Shown here one piece after another: positions 37,655-47,473 of a stretch of DNA of 64,000 nt. Every line of letters begins with the position of its first letter. Position 1 is the stretch's first letter. The stretch spans positions 45,240,997 through 45,304,996 of the forward strand of contig OY759272.1 of assembly GCA_963662155.1 (NCBI GenBank). The letters are read 5' to 3'. This stretch comes from Lamellibrachia columna. Taxonomy: Eukaryota > Annelida > Polychaeta > Sabellida > Siboglinidae. The notes below the pieces were generated by a model that was not told where the DNA came from, ran no database searches, and saw only the letters and a list, made by a program, of their open reading frames with translations. Position numbers and translations under genes: made by a program.

Positions 37655-38572
37655 ATGCATTTATTTCAAGACGAACTCGCTCCTGTAATTTTTGGCGCTG
37701 ATCACCGCGCTGTGCTCGACTACTATTTCGCCAATGACCTTCTTGCTCCCCGCAAATCATGCCCAACATGTTTTGCCGACATGAAATTGGTGCCACGTTC
37801 TCAGCTGAGTGACCGATTTGCATGGCACTGCAAGAACTTCCAGTGTGGGTCTCGATCATACCACTCGGTGAGGGCGGACAGTTTCTTCGCCAGAAGCCGC
37901 GTACCCCTTCAGAAGTACATCCACATGGTCTATCTGTGGGCCCAGAATTCGCCAGTGAAGACGGCTGCAGAAACACTTGGTGTGTCTCGTCAGTGCGTGC
38001 ATCAACATTTCCTCTTTCTGCGAGAGGTCTGCTCCGCACATCTCATCAACGATCCATTAGCTCTCGGTGGGGCTAATGTCATCGTGCAGATCGACGAGTC
38101 ATTGTTCCGGCACAAGCCCAAGTACCATCGTGGTCGAGTCCCTGCATCGGACCAGTGGGTGTTCGGCCTTTGCGACACTTCAAAAACACCTGGAGTCGGC
38201 TACATGGAGCTCGTACAAGACCGTCGAGCGGTGATGCTGCTCCCCATCATCGAGCGTGTCGTGCGGCCCGGATCGATCATCCACAGCGATCAGTGGGCTG
38301 CGTACCGTCAACTGAGCCGAAACAATAACTACACCTACGCTACTGTGAACCACAGCGAGAACTTCGTCGATCCAGCCACAGGTGTACATACTCAAGCCAT
38401 CGAAAGCTACTGGGCGAAAGCCAAACTGAAGTTCAAGGCGATGAAAGGTGTTTCTTCGGAACAACTGCCAAGCTACCTCGACGAAAGGATGTGGCGAGAC
38501 AGGTTTGGTGCCGACACCACAACAGCCTTCCACAACATTTGTGCCCATATATCACTGATATATCGGTTCTAA
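37655..38572 (+). CDS. Merlin-type (IS1595/ISXO2-like) DDE transposase, intact
   Basis: 305 codons from the first true ATG (an upstream GTG extends the frame but is not a eukaryotic start). Domains in order: an N-terminal zinc ribbon (C36-x2-C39 with C59-x4-C64); a helix-turn-helix around residues 101-125 (KTAAETLGVSRQCVHQHF); and the ISXO2-like DDE nuclease, with D147 in VIVQIDES, D212 in IIHSDQWAAY and E250 in TQAIESYWAKAK. Length and organisation are normal for Merlin transposases, related to bacterial IS1595. It would cut and rejoin transposon ends in the nucleus. No frameshift or lost catalytic residue, so it is possibly active or recently so. GC content is higher than the AT-rich flanks. 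The 3' UTR carries histone-type stem-loops 26 nt after the stop. Confidence 0.9.
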   Translation: MHLFQDELAPVIFGADHRAVLDYYFANDLLAPRKSCPTCFADMKLVPRSQLSDRFAWHCKNFQCGSRSYHSVRADSFFARSRVPLQKYIHMVYLWAQNSPVKTAAETLGVSRQCVHQHFLFLREVCSAHLINDPLALGGANVIVQIDESLFRHKPKYHRGRVPASDQWVFGLCDTSKTPGVGYMELVQDRRAVMLLPIIERVVRPGSIIHSDQWAAYRQLSRNNNYTYATVNHSENFVDPATGVHTQAIESYWAKAKLKFKAMKGVSSEQLPSYLDERMWRDRFGADTTTAFHNICAHISLIYRF

Positions 38573-38591
38573 ACCACCCAAAGACAACAAC

Positions 38592-38597
38592 AATAAA
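38592..38597 (+). promoter_or_regulatory. AATAAA hexamer abutting the histone-type stem
   Basis: A canonical polyadenylation hexamer ends at the base immediately before the stem-loop (AATAAAGGCTC). Either signal could direct 3' end formation of the transposase mRNA. Confidence 0.6.
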
Positions 38598-38613
38598 GGC
38601 TCTTTTCAGAGCC
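38598..38613 (+). terminator. Histone-mRNA-type 3' stem-loop, canonical
   Basis: GGCTCTTTTCAGAGCC: a six-base-pair stem (GGCTCT/AGAGCC) with a TTTC loop. This is identical to the canonical metazoan replication-dependent histone 3' element that binds SLBP. Flanks also fit (AAA before, ACAC after). It lies 26 nt after the transposase stop codon, the usual distance in histone genes. No histone gene is present in the window. Confidence 0.85.
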
Positions 38614-38628
38614 ACACACAAACCAAAC

Positions 38629-38644
38629 AGTTCTTTTCAGGGCT
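38629..38644 (+). terminator. Second histone-like stem-loop with two G-U pairs
   Basis: AGTTCTTTTCAGGGCT folds into the same six-base-pair stem and TTTC loop (A-U, G-C, U-G, U-G, C-G, U-A). Flanks are closer to histone consensus than those of the first copy (CCAAAC before, ACCCACA after). Fifteen bases separate the two hairpins. A purine-rich GGAAGAG at about 38659, 14 nt downstream, is where a U7-pairing downstream element would be expected. Confidence 0.65.
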
Positions 38645-38665
38645 ACCCACATATTTGTGGAAGAG

Positions 38666-39040
38666 TTTGCTATCATTGAATTGAGATGTTGGTTTTATAT
38701 ATATTATACACAAATACGTAATTTTGTTAATTTAGCAGTAGTCTATACTCTGACTCATATAGTATCCAAGTAAAGAGTAACATTCCTATATCAAAGTCAT
38801 TAAAGCTTATTTGGGATGCATTTTACTATCATAGCTATGTATTTTGTGCATCGTCCCTTCAGTATGATAATAACGACAGGTTGGAAAAGAAGGAGGCATG
38901 CAAGCGATAGATGAAAGACAACACTTGAGATGGATGGATGAGATCAGGAATAAAACAAATACTATTTAATAAAATATTAATATCTTCTTCAAAATTTGTC
39001 CTCATGTTTTTACTATTCTTACACTTACGATGATTATGGT
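38666..39040. other. No gene seen
   Basis: AT-rich spacer between the stem-loops and the decayed iterations of the right arm. Confidence 0.5.
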
Positions 39041-39143
39041 ATAATGAGAATTGCACCAATTGTCAGTCCTGCTATGCAAGAATTGCACATTGCTGGTATA
39101 CCAGAATTGTGCATTTCGATAATTCTGGTACAACGAGAATTGC

Positions 39144-39222
39144 GCATTTCTGGTATACGAGAATTGCGCATTTCTGGTATATACCAGGATTGCGCCTTCA
39201 AACTGACTTGATCCAACCTCGA
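39144..39222 (-). repeat. Right inverted arm with about five decaying 24-bp iterations
   Basis: Read on the minus strand it matches the left arm, including CAAGTCAGTTTGAAGGCGCA. It then repeats the CCAGAAATGCGCAATTCTCG unit inward with increasing decay, down to about 39040. Iterated subterminal motifs are common transposase-binding arrangements; that role is inferred here. Confidence 0.75.
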
Positions 39223-39308
39223 TTTCGACATTATAATTATTAACATTCAATATCTTCTTCCGGATATGAGTCAACCCTCTCTTCAAGGCTTATAGACTCG
39301 GTTTGTAT

Positions 39309-40935
39309 GTACAGTGAGTAACCATGCACAATGCATACTGAACTACAGAACATTAAATTATTATATTATTAAACATGTTATGAATAAAAGCACATTTAAT
39401 CACCTTTTTGAAGCTCAAACCTGCATTAAGCGCAGTATTGCTCCATTTATTTGCAAGATGGCCAAGAAGAAAAAAAATCTGATTTTTTTTTTATTTGAAT
39501 ATTTTTTTTATCTGGTATGTAGATGTTTATATTTATAAACTCTTTCAAACGTGTTCTATTCAGATCGATTTGGGTGCATGTCTTAACAGAGGGTACATGA
39601 TTTTTGCTTATATAAAGACATTACACAATGTCCACAAGGCCTCACTCCCTGTAGTGGCATAATCTGTATTGGAAAGGAAAGCATGCTGTGTGTCTGTGGT
39701 TGTAGCAGTGATAATTACTGTTTGCTGAGGGGGTGGGTTAGCACCTGTCCAGGGCTCTGTGTACTGTAACTGTAAGGGTGTCTAACCAGAATACAAACTG
39801 GTACAGTATTAGACTAGTATAGCCCAGACTCTCTCACTTGAGTGAACATACTGAATGGGTAACAACTAGCACAAGCTCTAAGTAGACTTTAACTCAGGGC
39901 TGCTGACTTGAAAACATACTTCCTCTTGAAAACAAGTTTCACTGCATTCACAAACATACACATTGTCATAAAATATTTGACTATCAGGCTGATGACAATA
40001 CAACTACACAAGTCTGCGCACAGTGTGCTTTTGTATTAAGAAGCACACAAAACTTTGTTGACCTCGATGCTTATAAACAATTATTTGTGTTAAATTCATA
40101 TAAACCAGTGGTTTAAAAAATCTGAAATAAAAAATTATAAATCAATAATTAAAAAAAAGTTAGGTAGATATGCACATTCAACTATCGATGAAGGTGATGA
40201 AATGTTTACACACAACATGGTTAATAATTGAATAGTATGCATTGTTACTATAGGGGTAAGACCACAATTGACCTTCCTGTTTATTGTTTCACAAGAATGT
40301 AGGGCGTATTAAATTGTGATATGTGAATTTAAACAGTTCATATGATGTGACATAAGTGCATTTGCGCAAGCATATTCACAGGTTTGTTTGTAGAAGTTAT
40401 TGGCTGTGAAATAATGCATTTTTTTAGAGTTTAACAGGCAGAGGGATTTATGGGGATTTTTTTGCTATGGGCCACATGGGCACATGAATATACATGGCTG
40501 TTTTTATCAAAATTGACAGGCATCGCATGTTGGGGCGTTTTAAAAGAGCTGGAGGTATGTGATTTTCACAAAACTTGGTCAGCATGTCAACGAGATGATG
40601 GCAATTGAAAATTTTTTTTCTAAATGTCTGATGGTCACATTTTCTTATAACAAAACAAAACGTTAACATGGCCACCATGGCAATGCTATTCTCTATTGTT
40701 GTCTTCCCCCTATACATATATGTTATAACGGCGACATTGAGGTAGGCCCTTAACTCGCTATCAGTGTCGCCATCTTGCGATTAAAAGGGGCAAGATGGTG
40801 CTTAGTGTAGGTGAAATATGCGAATTCGAGTTTAAAAAAAGGTGATTAAATGTGTTCTTATGCACAACATGTTTAATAATTTACATGTCCTATGGTTCAG
40901 TATGCATAGTGCATGGCTACTGTACAAAGTGCATG
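39309..40935. repeat. About 100-bp repeat in three copies, one inverted
   Basis: The segment at 39309-39405 (minus sense; GGTGATTAAATGTG, then AACATGTTTAATAAT and TTCAGTATGCAT) recurs in plus sense at 40841-40925 with roughly 80% identity by eye. A poorer copy is at 40186-40255. The outer two are inverted 1.4 kb apart and could be ends of a non-autonomous transposon, or dispersed copies of one repeat. Confidence 0.65.
39970..40150. repeat. Fragment of the hAT-like MITE seen intact at 60277-60648
   Basis: AAAATATTTGACTATCAGGC, then ACAATTATTTGTGTTAAATT and CATATAAA match the reverse complement of 60360-60545. The terminal CAGGG ends are not preserved here, so this is a partial, diverged copy in the opposite orientation. 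Confidence 0.75.
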
Positions 40936-41336
40936 ATAATATCGGTGAAATTGAGGTGGTCCTGGCTTCTAGACAAGTACCAAATAATGGAAAGAAGGTT
41001 ATACATTTTAAATAATGAAAAGTAATTAAAAAATGAAAAAATCAGTCGAAGGGAGACAAACTCAGAACCTTGTCAACCACCTAATTTTTACACCATTTGG
41101 CCATAGTCACCAGTGAGTAACACTGGTGAACAATTTTCTTTATGTGTAACATGAGAATTGGCACATGCTACTCAGACCTTTATCAGCGGCAAACCAAGTA
41201 CCTGAAGCGTGATCCTAGGAAGGCTGAAGCTCTTCTGTTCTTCTTCCCTTTAAATGCATAATTGGAACATTGTCGCACTGTGGTGACTATATGCTTGCCA
41301 AACATTAATGCTTGTTAACCATAGATCTAGGTATAT
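40260..41336. other. No gene seen apart from repeat copies
   Basis: AT-rich DNA with no trusted frame or RNA gene. The repeat copy at 40841-40925 lies within it. Confidence 0.45.
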
Positions 41337-41400
41337 ATGGGGCGCAGTGGCATTGCAGTTACAACCTGGGTTCGAAGCCTCTTTGTAGTCTTGCTGCCAT
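41337..41400 (+). mobile_element. tRNA-derived SINE head, possible
   Basis: GGGGCGCAGTGGCATTG resembles a pol III A box. About 20 bp later GGGTTCGAAGCC matches the B box consensus GGTTCGANNCC. No cloverleaf and no complete SINE body or tail was identified; the 20-bp tandem repeat begins 60 bp downstream. Confidence 0.35.
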
Positions 41401-41461
41401 TTCGTTCGAAGTTTTGGCCCCACATTGCCAAAGTTTGCTCAGCTGTGTATAAGTGAGTACC

Positions 41462-41542
41462 TGGCTACAGGCAGGTGGATATGGCTACAGGCAGGTGGAT
41501 ATGGCTACAGGCAGATGGATATGGCTACAGGCAGGTGGATAT
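41462..41542. repeat. 20-bp tandem repeat, four units
   Basis: TGGCTACAGGCAGGTGGATA repeated four times with one substitution (GCAGATGG in the third). Confidence 0.95.
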
Positions 41543-41553
41543 GTGAATGAATG

Positions 41554-42509
41554 TGTGACCTGCTCCATCGAAATCAGGAATAAGTCGGAAATGCAGAGCC
41601 ACTTCAAAGTGCACAGGGGTGAATTTGGCTGCGATGGCCGATGTTCAGATTTTGATGTTTTTAATTAGCCTAATTGTTATAAGGTCATACAATTATAAGG
41701 TCATACAACTATTGATAACTTTCAAAAATATGATGTTTCTTAGAGCTTTGAATATGTTAATGAACAAAGACAAAGGGAACATTGCTCAATTCAGATGTAT
41801 CATATCCACTGCACATCGCGTCCACCCCCGCCATATTGGCATCGTTGGAAAGCTGACCTATTATGGGATGCATTTGTTAGGGCAAAATCAGTCACTTGTT
41901 ACCATATAACCAGTCAGAGGGGTTTAAGACGGAGATGAAATGTAAACAAAACCACATTATTCACTGAATAACAATGAGAGACGTAATCATGTGATATGAA
42001 TCACAATGGCTGATTGGCTCAGCTAGAAATGTGCATGTGCAATCGCACTAAACTTTGGAATTCGACCTTTTTTCCCATGCGAAGCCTTGTTTGTTTCAGT
42101 TCGACTACTTCAGAGACTTTTATTGTATCAAATCTATGTTTATTAATTGTTTATTTAGTTGCCGTTGACTGGGGAACTTAATCTAGTCAATCGGCTCAGA
42201 TAGCAACAGTGAAATGAGCATCATTTGTGAGGGTGAAATTGATGAGGAAGACCATGTTCAGGTGGCACTTTACACTGACAACTTGGCAGCAACCTCGCTG
42301 AGAATGCCATGTCTTGCTAACTTTCACAGCTATCAAAGTGGAGTTCCACCAAATTATCTGTGTTGATGTGTACTACAACAGTGCAAAATTTCAACTTTAT
42401 ATGATGTGCCTTTGTTATTGAATTGTATGAATATACTTTAGTAAACTTCTAAGCTGTTTTTGTAATGTAATTTTCCGACATATTCCTGATTTCGATGGAG
42501 CGGGTCACA
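41554..42509. mobile_element. 956-bp DNA transposon with 38-bp inverted ends
   Basis: The left end TGTGACCTGCTCCATCGAAA followed by TCAGGAATAAGTCGGAAA is mirrored at the right end by TGTGACCCGCTCCATCGAAA followed by TCAGGAATATGTCGGAAA (reverse strand), with two mismatches. The interior carries a short C-terminal-looking open segment at 42187-42366. Flanks show no clear target duplication. The superfamily is not assigned. Confidence 0.7.
42187..42366 (+). pseudogene. 59-codon C-terminal ORF fragment inside the TIR element
   Basis: Open between a TAG and a TGA with non-random composition: an acidic start (SDSNSEMSIICEGEIDEEDH), then VALYTDNLAATSLRMPCLAN and GVPPNYLC. It has no ATG near the start, so it would be the last piece of a longer transposon-encoded protein or of a terminal exon. 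The family is not recognised. Confidence 0.3.
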
Positions 42510-42831
42510 TATAGTATAGTATAGTCATATAGTCATTGCAGCATGGCTTAATGTGAGAAGTCGAGTTGATGTTGGAATGAACAGGTCTGCCAGGGGGTGA
42601 AGTGTAAGGTCTGCCAGGGGATGAAGTGCTTTGAGCAGTCACAAGGACTGGATGCGGCACTATATAAGAAAATACCTTTACAAGATCAAAGTAGTGGATC
42701 ACATAAAGAAAGTGATAAATGTGAATGGGATGATTCACATGACATGGCCGAAGAGAAGGATAATGACACTACATAAACTAACCAAAGATCACGTCTATAC
42801 AGTGTGTCCTATATCGACAAAATACCACATC

Positions 42832-42998
42832 AATAGACTCTTCCCATTACCAGCGCGGTACCTGGTGGATTATAATGGAACATAAAGATTCGGGTAACTC
42901 CGAGAACAATGCTGCTTAATGTATAGGCATGTGATTCTGTTACCTGAACCTTTACAATCCACCAGGTAGTGTGGTGATATAATGGGAAGGGTCTATTA
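42832..42998. mobile_element. 167-bp fold-back element
   Basis: The left arm (AATAGACTCTTCCCATTA, then ACCTGGTGGATT) pairs with the right arm (AATCCACCAGGTAGT, then TAATGGGAAGGGTCTATT) over roughly 45 bp with mismatches in the middle. The interior is about 70 bp. MITE-like; no target duplication resolved. Confidence 0.6.
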
Positions 42999-43214
42999 GC
43001 AAAGATCATGTTCAAGTCTTATGACATGCCAGTACTGAGTATACCACAACTCGATCAACACCCTGAAATTCCTGTTGGTACCCTCAAAAAACATGATAGC
43101 AATGGAGGCCAAGAGTGGGGCAGTCTATGAACATCTTTGTGTCGGAGAGACAGCACTGAGACCAGAACACACAATGGCTAAAGAACATCTTGTTGGCAGC
43201 CCTTATCAGCGACC

Positions 43215-43302
43215 ACTAAACACAAACAGAACACAGGTCATCAGTAAACACAAACAGAACACAGGTCACCAGTAAACACAAACAGAACACAGGCCACCAG
43301 TG
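43215..43302. repeat. 28-bp tandem repeat, three units
   Basis: AAACACAAACAGAACACAGG followed by TCATCAGT, TCACCAGT or CCACCAGT. Confidence 0.95.
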
Positions 43303-44379
43303 TTCTATGAAAGACATATGGATTTTAGATCACGAGAAGTGGTTAATTTTAATCATTCCCATTCAAATCTCATAAAATATATTTAAAAGGTGAGATCTGA
43401 GGTACTAAGTGAAGAACTTGCTCAGGTGTATCAAACTGCTCCTGTCATCCGCTGGATCGTGTGCATTACAGTAAATAGGCGTAAGACAGAATAAGTATCG
43501 CTGTATCAGTTACAGGCTTGCAGCATTGTAACGTTGTTGATACAAAAAGTGTGCTCGTTCTGTTCTTGTTAACAAGTGCATTGTTAGAAAATTATTAATT
43601 TGCTTTTTAGAGTTGCTGGGGACATTTATTATACACAGGTGAATATTGGCCTTATTTTCTCTGGTCATTACCAAATGTTTAAGAGTTATGTGATTGGACA
43701 TAATTAATAATTATTTTGTATTGTTAAAATGATGTCACCTGGTGTTTATTTTGGCAGTTACAAGAAGAACATAATTAAATGCAATTGATTCAACAGTGCA
43801 GTGCTGATTTCCTTAGTAGTAATTTATGTACTGGTTGATTCCATTGCCAATATAATGTATTTAAGACAGTTGATAGTTGTCTAGTTCATAAAATAAAAGA
43901 ACATGGCATTGACGGGGAAAATTTTTTTTTTTTTATTTACAGGAACTTATGATGTAACATTTACATACATATAGCTAGAAGAAAATATTTTTCAAGTTGG
44001 TTCAAACATTGAGTGTCGACACTGACACAGTATCAGCGTCTATGTCAATCTGTGGACATCAGCATTGTCTCCCAATTCAACAAAACTAGGAACATTGTGT
44101 TAATTTATGTACTAGTTAATTTATCTACTAGTTGTTTCCCTATATGATATTTAAGGCAGTTGTCTAATTTACAAAATATTAAAATATGAAGAACATGACT
44201 GGGATGATACATAAATATAGTTTATATTTTTGGGTTTCCCAGGTGAATGAGTGGGTGATATACTGGATTGCATGTTTCATTACTAGTAAATGGATGTAGG
44301 AGACAGAAGTATGTGTCAGTTTCTGGTCACTGATACAAAAAGTTCCTGGGTTGTTCCGCTCCTGATTACAATTATTGTT
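43303..44379. other. No gene seen
   Basis: AT-rich intergenic DNA with T-runs (for example 43922-43934). No motif recognised. Confidence 0.5.
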
Positions 44380-44481
44380 GAGTGCCTAGGTAATAACTGG
44401 TGTCAATTACAGCTGTACACCACACTGGAGAGTGCCTAGGTAGTGACTGGTGTCAATTACAGCTGTGCACCACACTGGAGA
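44380..44481. repeat. 50-bp tandem duplication
   Basis: GAGTGCCTAGGTA..ACTGG, then TGTCAATTACAGCTGT and CACCACACTGGA, occurs twice head to tail with few substitutions. Confidence 0.9.
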
Positions 44482-45370
44482 GGTCTGTGTCTATGTGTGC
44501 TTGCTTTATGGAAATGTCACATAATCTGCATTTTTGGATAGATAGCATTTAGCAGACTTTGACATGTAAACCAGTGTAGTGTTGTTTGGTAGTCAGCTTG
44601 TGTGAATGGTGGGTTTATCAGGCTCCTGGTCCATCTGTCATTTATTTTATTATCTCTGAGGAAGCTGTAGGCTTTGACAGGTTTTGGTGTTTGATTAGAT
44701 CTCTGTTCCTACCAGGAAGTGTCCATACAAGTTTCGTGTCGACGTAACCCACAAGAAAACAGGTTTGTGTCTTCATTTTGCACATGGATATAATAATTAT
44801 GGCAGTGTCGCATGCGATTTGACGTTTTGGTTCATGTGCCCAAATTTTTAAGATGAACAGTTTTTAATAAGGTTCAGCTGATGCAGGCATTGCGGAATAT
44901 CATACAGGCAAAACCAATTTACCTTAAACTAATATCACTTTTATTAGTATATAATAAAAATTTCATTCAGGCAGAGCGGGATTTCATATGGGCAATTTGC
45001 CTGTATGGAAGGTCGTAAAGGCACTGTAGACACCTGTATCTGTTTGTCGCCAGTCTAAAACAGAGTCAATTATTCCACCAGAAAATATCTCTTTACATGT
45101 CTCATGGTGGCAATTCTGTAGATAGCATCTAAGAAAAAGGCAACAGACTAATGCTATATGCAGCTAACTTTTGTACACTCTTGACAGTTTCTGTGCCATG
45201 TGACACATGCCACTCCCTTTTATATTTGTTGTAATATGGAGCAAATCTACCTGGTGTGACCAAGAAGAACCGTTATAGCAATTACTAAAAATCTCAGTAT
45301 AGTTTGTATAATAATAAGGTTTATATGTTACACAGATTAAGTTATAAAAAGAAACATTCAACCATCCTGC
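44482..45370. other. No gene seen
   Basis: No frame or motif that I can support. Confidence 0.5.
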
Positions 45371-45440
45371 TAATACCCTCTCTGAGGTCATAATACCCTG
45401 TCTGAGGTCCTAATACCCTGTCTGAGGTCCTAATACCCTG
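45371..45440. repeat. 20-bp tandem repeat, 3.5 units
   Basis: TAATACCCTGTCTGAGGTCC repeated; the first unit has CTC and GTCA variants. Confidence 0.95.
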
Positions 45441-45627
45441 ACCTACAAGATCCACCTGGAAAAAGCCCTGAGGATCAGTCGACTCCTGTTTACACATATC
45501 TTGCCTCCAATTGTAAGTTTACACTCTTGGAATCTTTGTGAAATGTCATTGTGACACATCTGATTGAGACTCCCAGTGCTGCTATCTTTACATCTTTCTT
45601 TGTCTGTCTGGCGTGCATATTCTCGTT

Positions 45628-46012
45628 GGGCCAATGAAAAACAGCCAATCATAACCCAATGATGTCAGCCCATTGGCATTTGAAATGGCCTGGTGTACAA
45701 ATTCTCATTGGGCCAATGAAAAACAGCCAATCATGGGCCAATGATGTCAGCACATTGACGTTTGACATGGCCTGGTATGCAAATTCTCCTCGAGCCAATG
45801 AAAAACAGCCTATCATGGGCCAGTGGAGTCGGCACATTGGTGTTTCATTGGCCCAATCAGGTTTTGTTGGCTGAGACCAGTAAAGGTCCAATGATGTTGG
45901 CACATTGGTGTTTGACATGGTGCAAATTCTCATTGGGCCAATGAAAAACAGCAAATAATGTGCCAATAAAAAAGGCACATTTGAACTTCATTGGCCCAAT
46001 GAGGTTTTGGTA
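45628..46012. promoter_or_regulatory. CCAAT-dense repeat cluster
   Basis: About 19 CCAAT pentamers, counting both orientations, occur in ~385 bp, often as head-to-head pairs (ATTGGGCCAAT, ATTGGCCCAAT). They lie in loosely repeated ~115-bp units with CATTGGTGTTTGACATGG and GCAAATTCTCATTGGGCC. CCAAT is the NF-Y target, but dense sites here may just follow from the repeat; no transcription unit is visible next to it. Confidence 0.5.
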
Positions 46013-46033
46013 ACTGGGGTGGCATTTCTGTAG

Positions 46034-46396
46034 GTAGTATCTCCTACCAGGTGCTGTCGTCCACTCGCCTCTTTCTATTTTCATTCGCCTCCTTGCACCA
46101 GTGGCCTCTGTTCTACCAATTGGCGATGTATTTGAAAAATCACAGAGGCACTTATTTAGAATTATTGTCTATTGTGCTTGTCTAACTGTCGGACAAAAAT
46201 GGAAATAATAGCCAAATTGTAGCCGAATTGAGTGTGAACCACTCTCCAGATGGCGTAAACGTGACCCAACCATCTATATATTAATGCACTAGTAACTTTG
46301 GGCACAATCCAGCAGTATCTCCTCCCAGGTGCCGTCGTCCACTAGCATCTTTCTATTTTCCTTTGCCTCCTTGCACCAGTGGCCTCTGATCTACTA
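46034..46396. repeat. 85-bp direct duplication, copies 278 bp apart
   Basis: AGTATCTCCT..CCAGGTGC, GTCGTCCACT, TCTTTCTATTTTC and CTCCTTGCACCAGTGGCCTC occur at 46034-46117 and 46312-46396. Confidence 0.85.
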
Positions 46397-47022
46397 AATT
46401 TACTCAAAGCGCACATTCATCACTTTCCTAGAAATTCTTTATGTGGCTTATTGGCAGATGGATCGCAAACGTGGTCTGTGGCCAATAAAAGCCACAAAGT
46501 GGTTCAACACGCAAATTGTCCACTGTGTCTGTCTTTGTTTGACATGTAGAAAACAACTCCAAATAACTACCTTCATGGTTGTTTAATGAGTGATTTTTTT
46601 TACCGAGTACTTTCACATCGAATACATTGGTAAAGTTAATGTTTTCTTTACTACTTCATTAGATATTTCATTCGATGGCAACGTACCAACATTTCTAAAT
46701 CACTCGTGGGGCTGATCCGAATTTTAGGGTATCTGTTTTGGGTGTGTTTTTTATTAAAGTTATGTGATTTTGTCGAATTACTCACAGCATTTTGGGGAGC
46801 CAGCGGGGAAGTGCGGGGGGTACGAGAGGACTGGTGAAGATAACTTCAAATAGCAAAAAAAACATAAAATAATTTTTTTTTTAAATACTGCATACTTTAT
46901 TATTACAACATCTGCCTGGGTGCGACCAGGAAGAAGTATTAAGTGTTTCTTTGTAATTTGTATTGTCATATCCACCTGACAACCCCTTGTGACCACACAT
47001 TTTTCTCAATTGTAATTATAAA

Positions 47023-47233
47023 TACAGTTGAAACTCCCTTTATTTCCACCTCAGTAATTAATACAGCCACTGTTATGGTCGTCTCAGTAATTAATACAGC
47101 CACTGTTATGGTCATCCTGAGACAGGCCCAATTTTTTCATAACACTGAACAGTATAGGACATTTAGTCACCTCACTATTTAGGCCACTTCGGCCCAGACC
47201 CAAGGGTGACCGTAATAGTGAGGTTTCAATGTA
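47023..47233. mobile_element. Small MITE with TACA-type inverted ends
   Basis: The left end TACAGTTGAAACTCCCTTTA and the right end (reverse strand) TACATTGAAACCTCACTATT match imperfectly over ~20 bp, with TA at both borders, as in Tc1/mariner-like MITEs. The interior has a 33-bp tandem duplication (TCAGTAATTAATACAGCCAC). Confidence 0.5.
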
Positions 47234-47473
47234 GTAAATTAAATTCTGTCCTCTTGTGGATAACTGGATTTGTGTGTGTGTGTTGCCATTTGGTGGGAAT
47301 TGCAATGCAAAAAAAATAAAATAGATATACCAGAGCTCTACCATATAAGTTTACACTCTTGGAATCATTGTGAAATGTCGTTGTGACACAGAGTCACTCA
47401 ATTACTTGATCTGATTGAGACTCTCAGTGCCGCTATCTTTACTTCTTCCTTTGCGTGTCTGACTGGCATCTCA

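Larger units (their letters stand above)
34898..39222. mobile_element. Candidate 4.3-kb Merlin-type DNA transposon with inverted iterated ends
   Basis: Two arms in opposite orientation, left 34898-34972 and right 39144-39222, share about 75 bp with few differences. The outermost part is TCGAGG, then ATCAAGTCAG, TTGAAGGCGCAAT and GGTATATACCAGAAATGCGC. Between them lie a complete IS1595/Merlin-type transposase on the plus strand and an unknown spliced gene on the minus strand. Merlin elements normally have inverted ends and an 8-9 bp target duplication. I could not find a convincing duplication, so the outer boundaries are uncertain. Two inverted copies of an unrelated short repeat remain an alternative explanation. 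Confidence 0.5.
45520..47473. repeat. Direct dispersed duplication, copies at 45520-45622 and 47348-47473
   Basis: Both contain TTACACTCTTGGAATC, TGTGAAATGTC, TTGTGACACA, CTGATTGAGACT and GCTATCTTTAC in order. The second copy has a ~20-bp insertion (GAGTCACTCAATTACTTGAT). Likely two copies of one interspersed repeat. Confidence 0.8.

Noticed and set aside
37573..37657. Minus-strand ATG exon ending in a good donor (CGGTAAGTA) as the missing first exon of the two-exon gene
   Set aside because: Its phase (two bases left over) does not fit the likely acceptor of exon A (needs one), and it overlaps the transposase start; kept only as a remote possibility.
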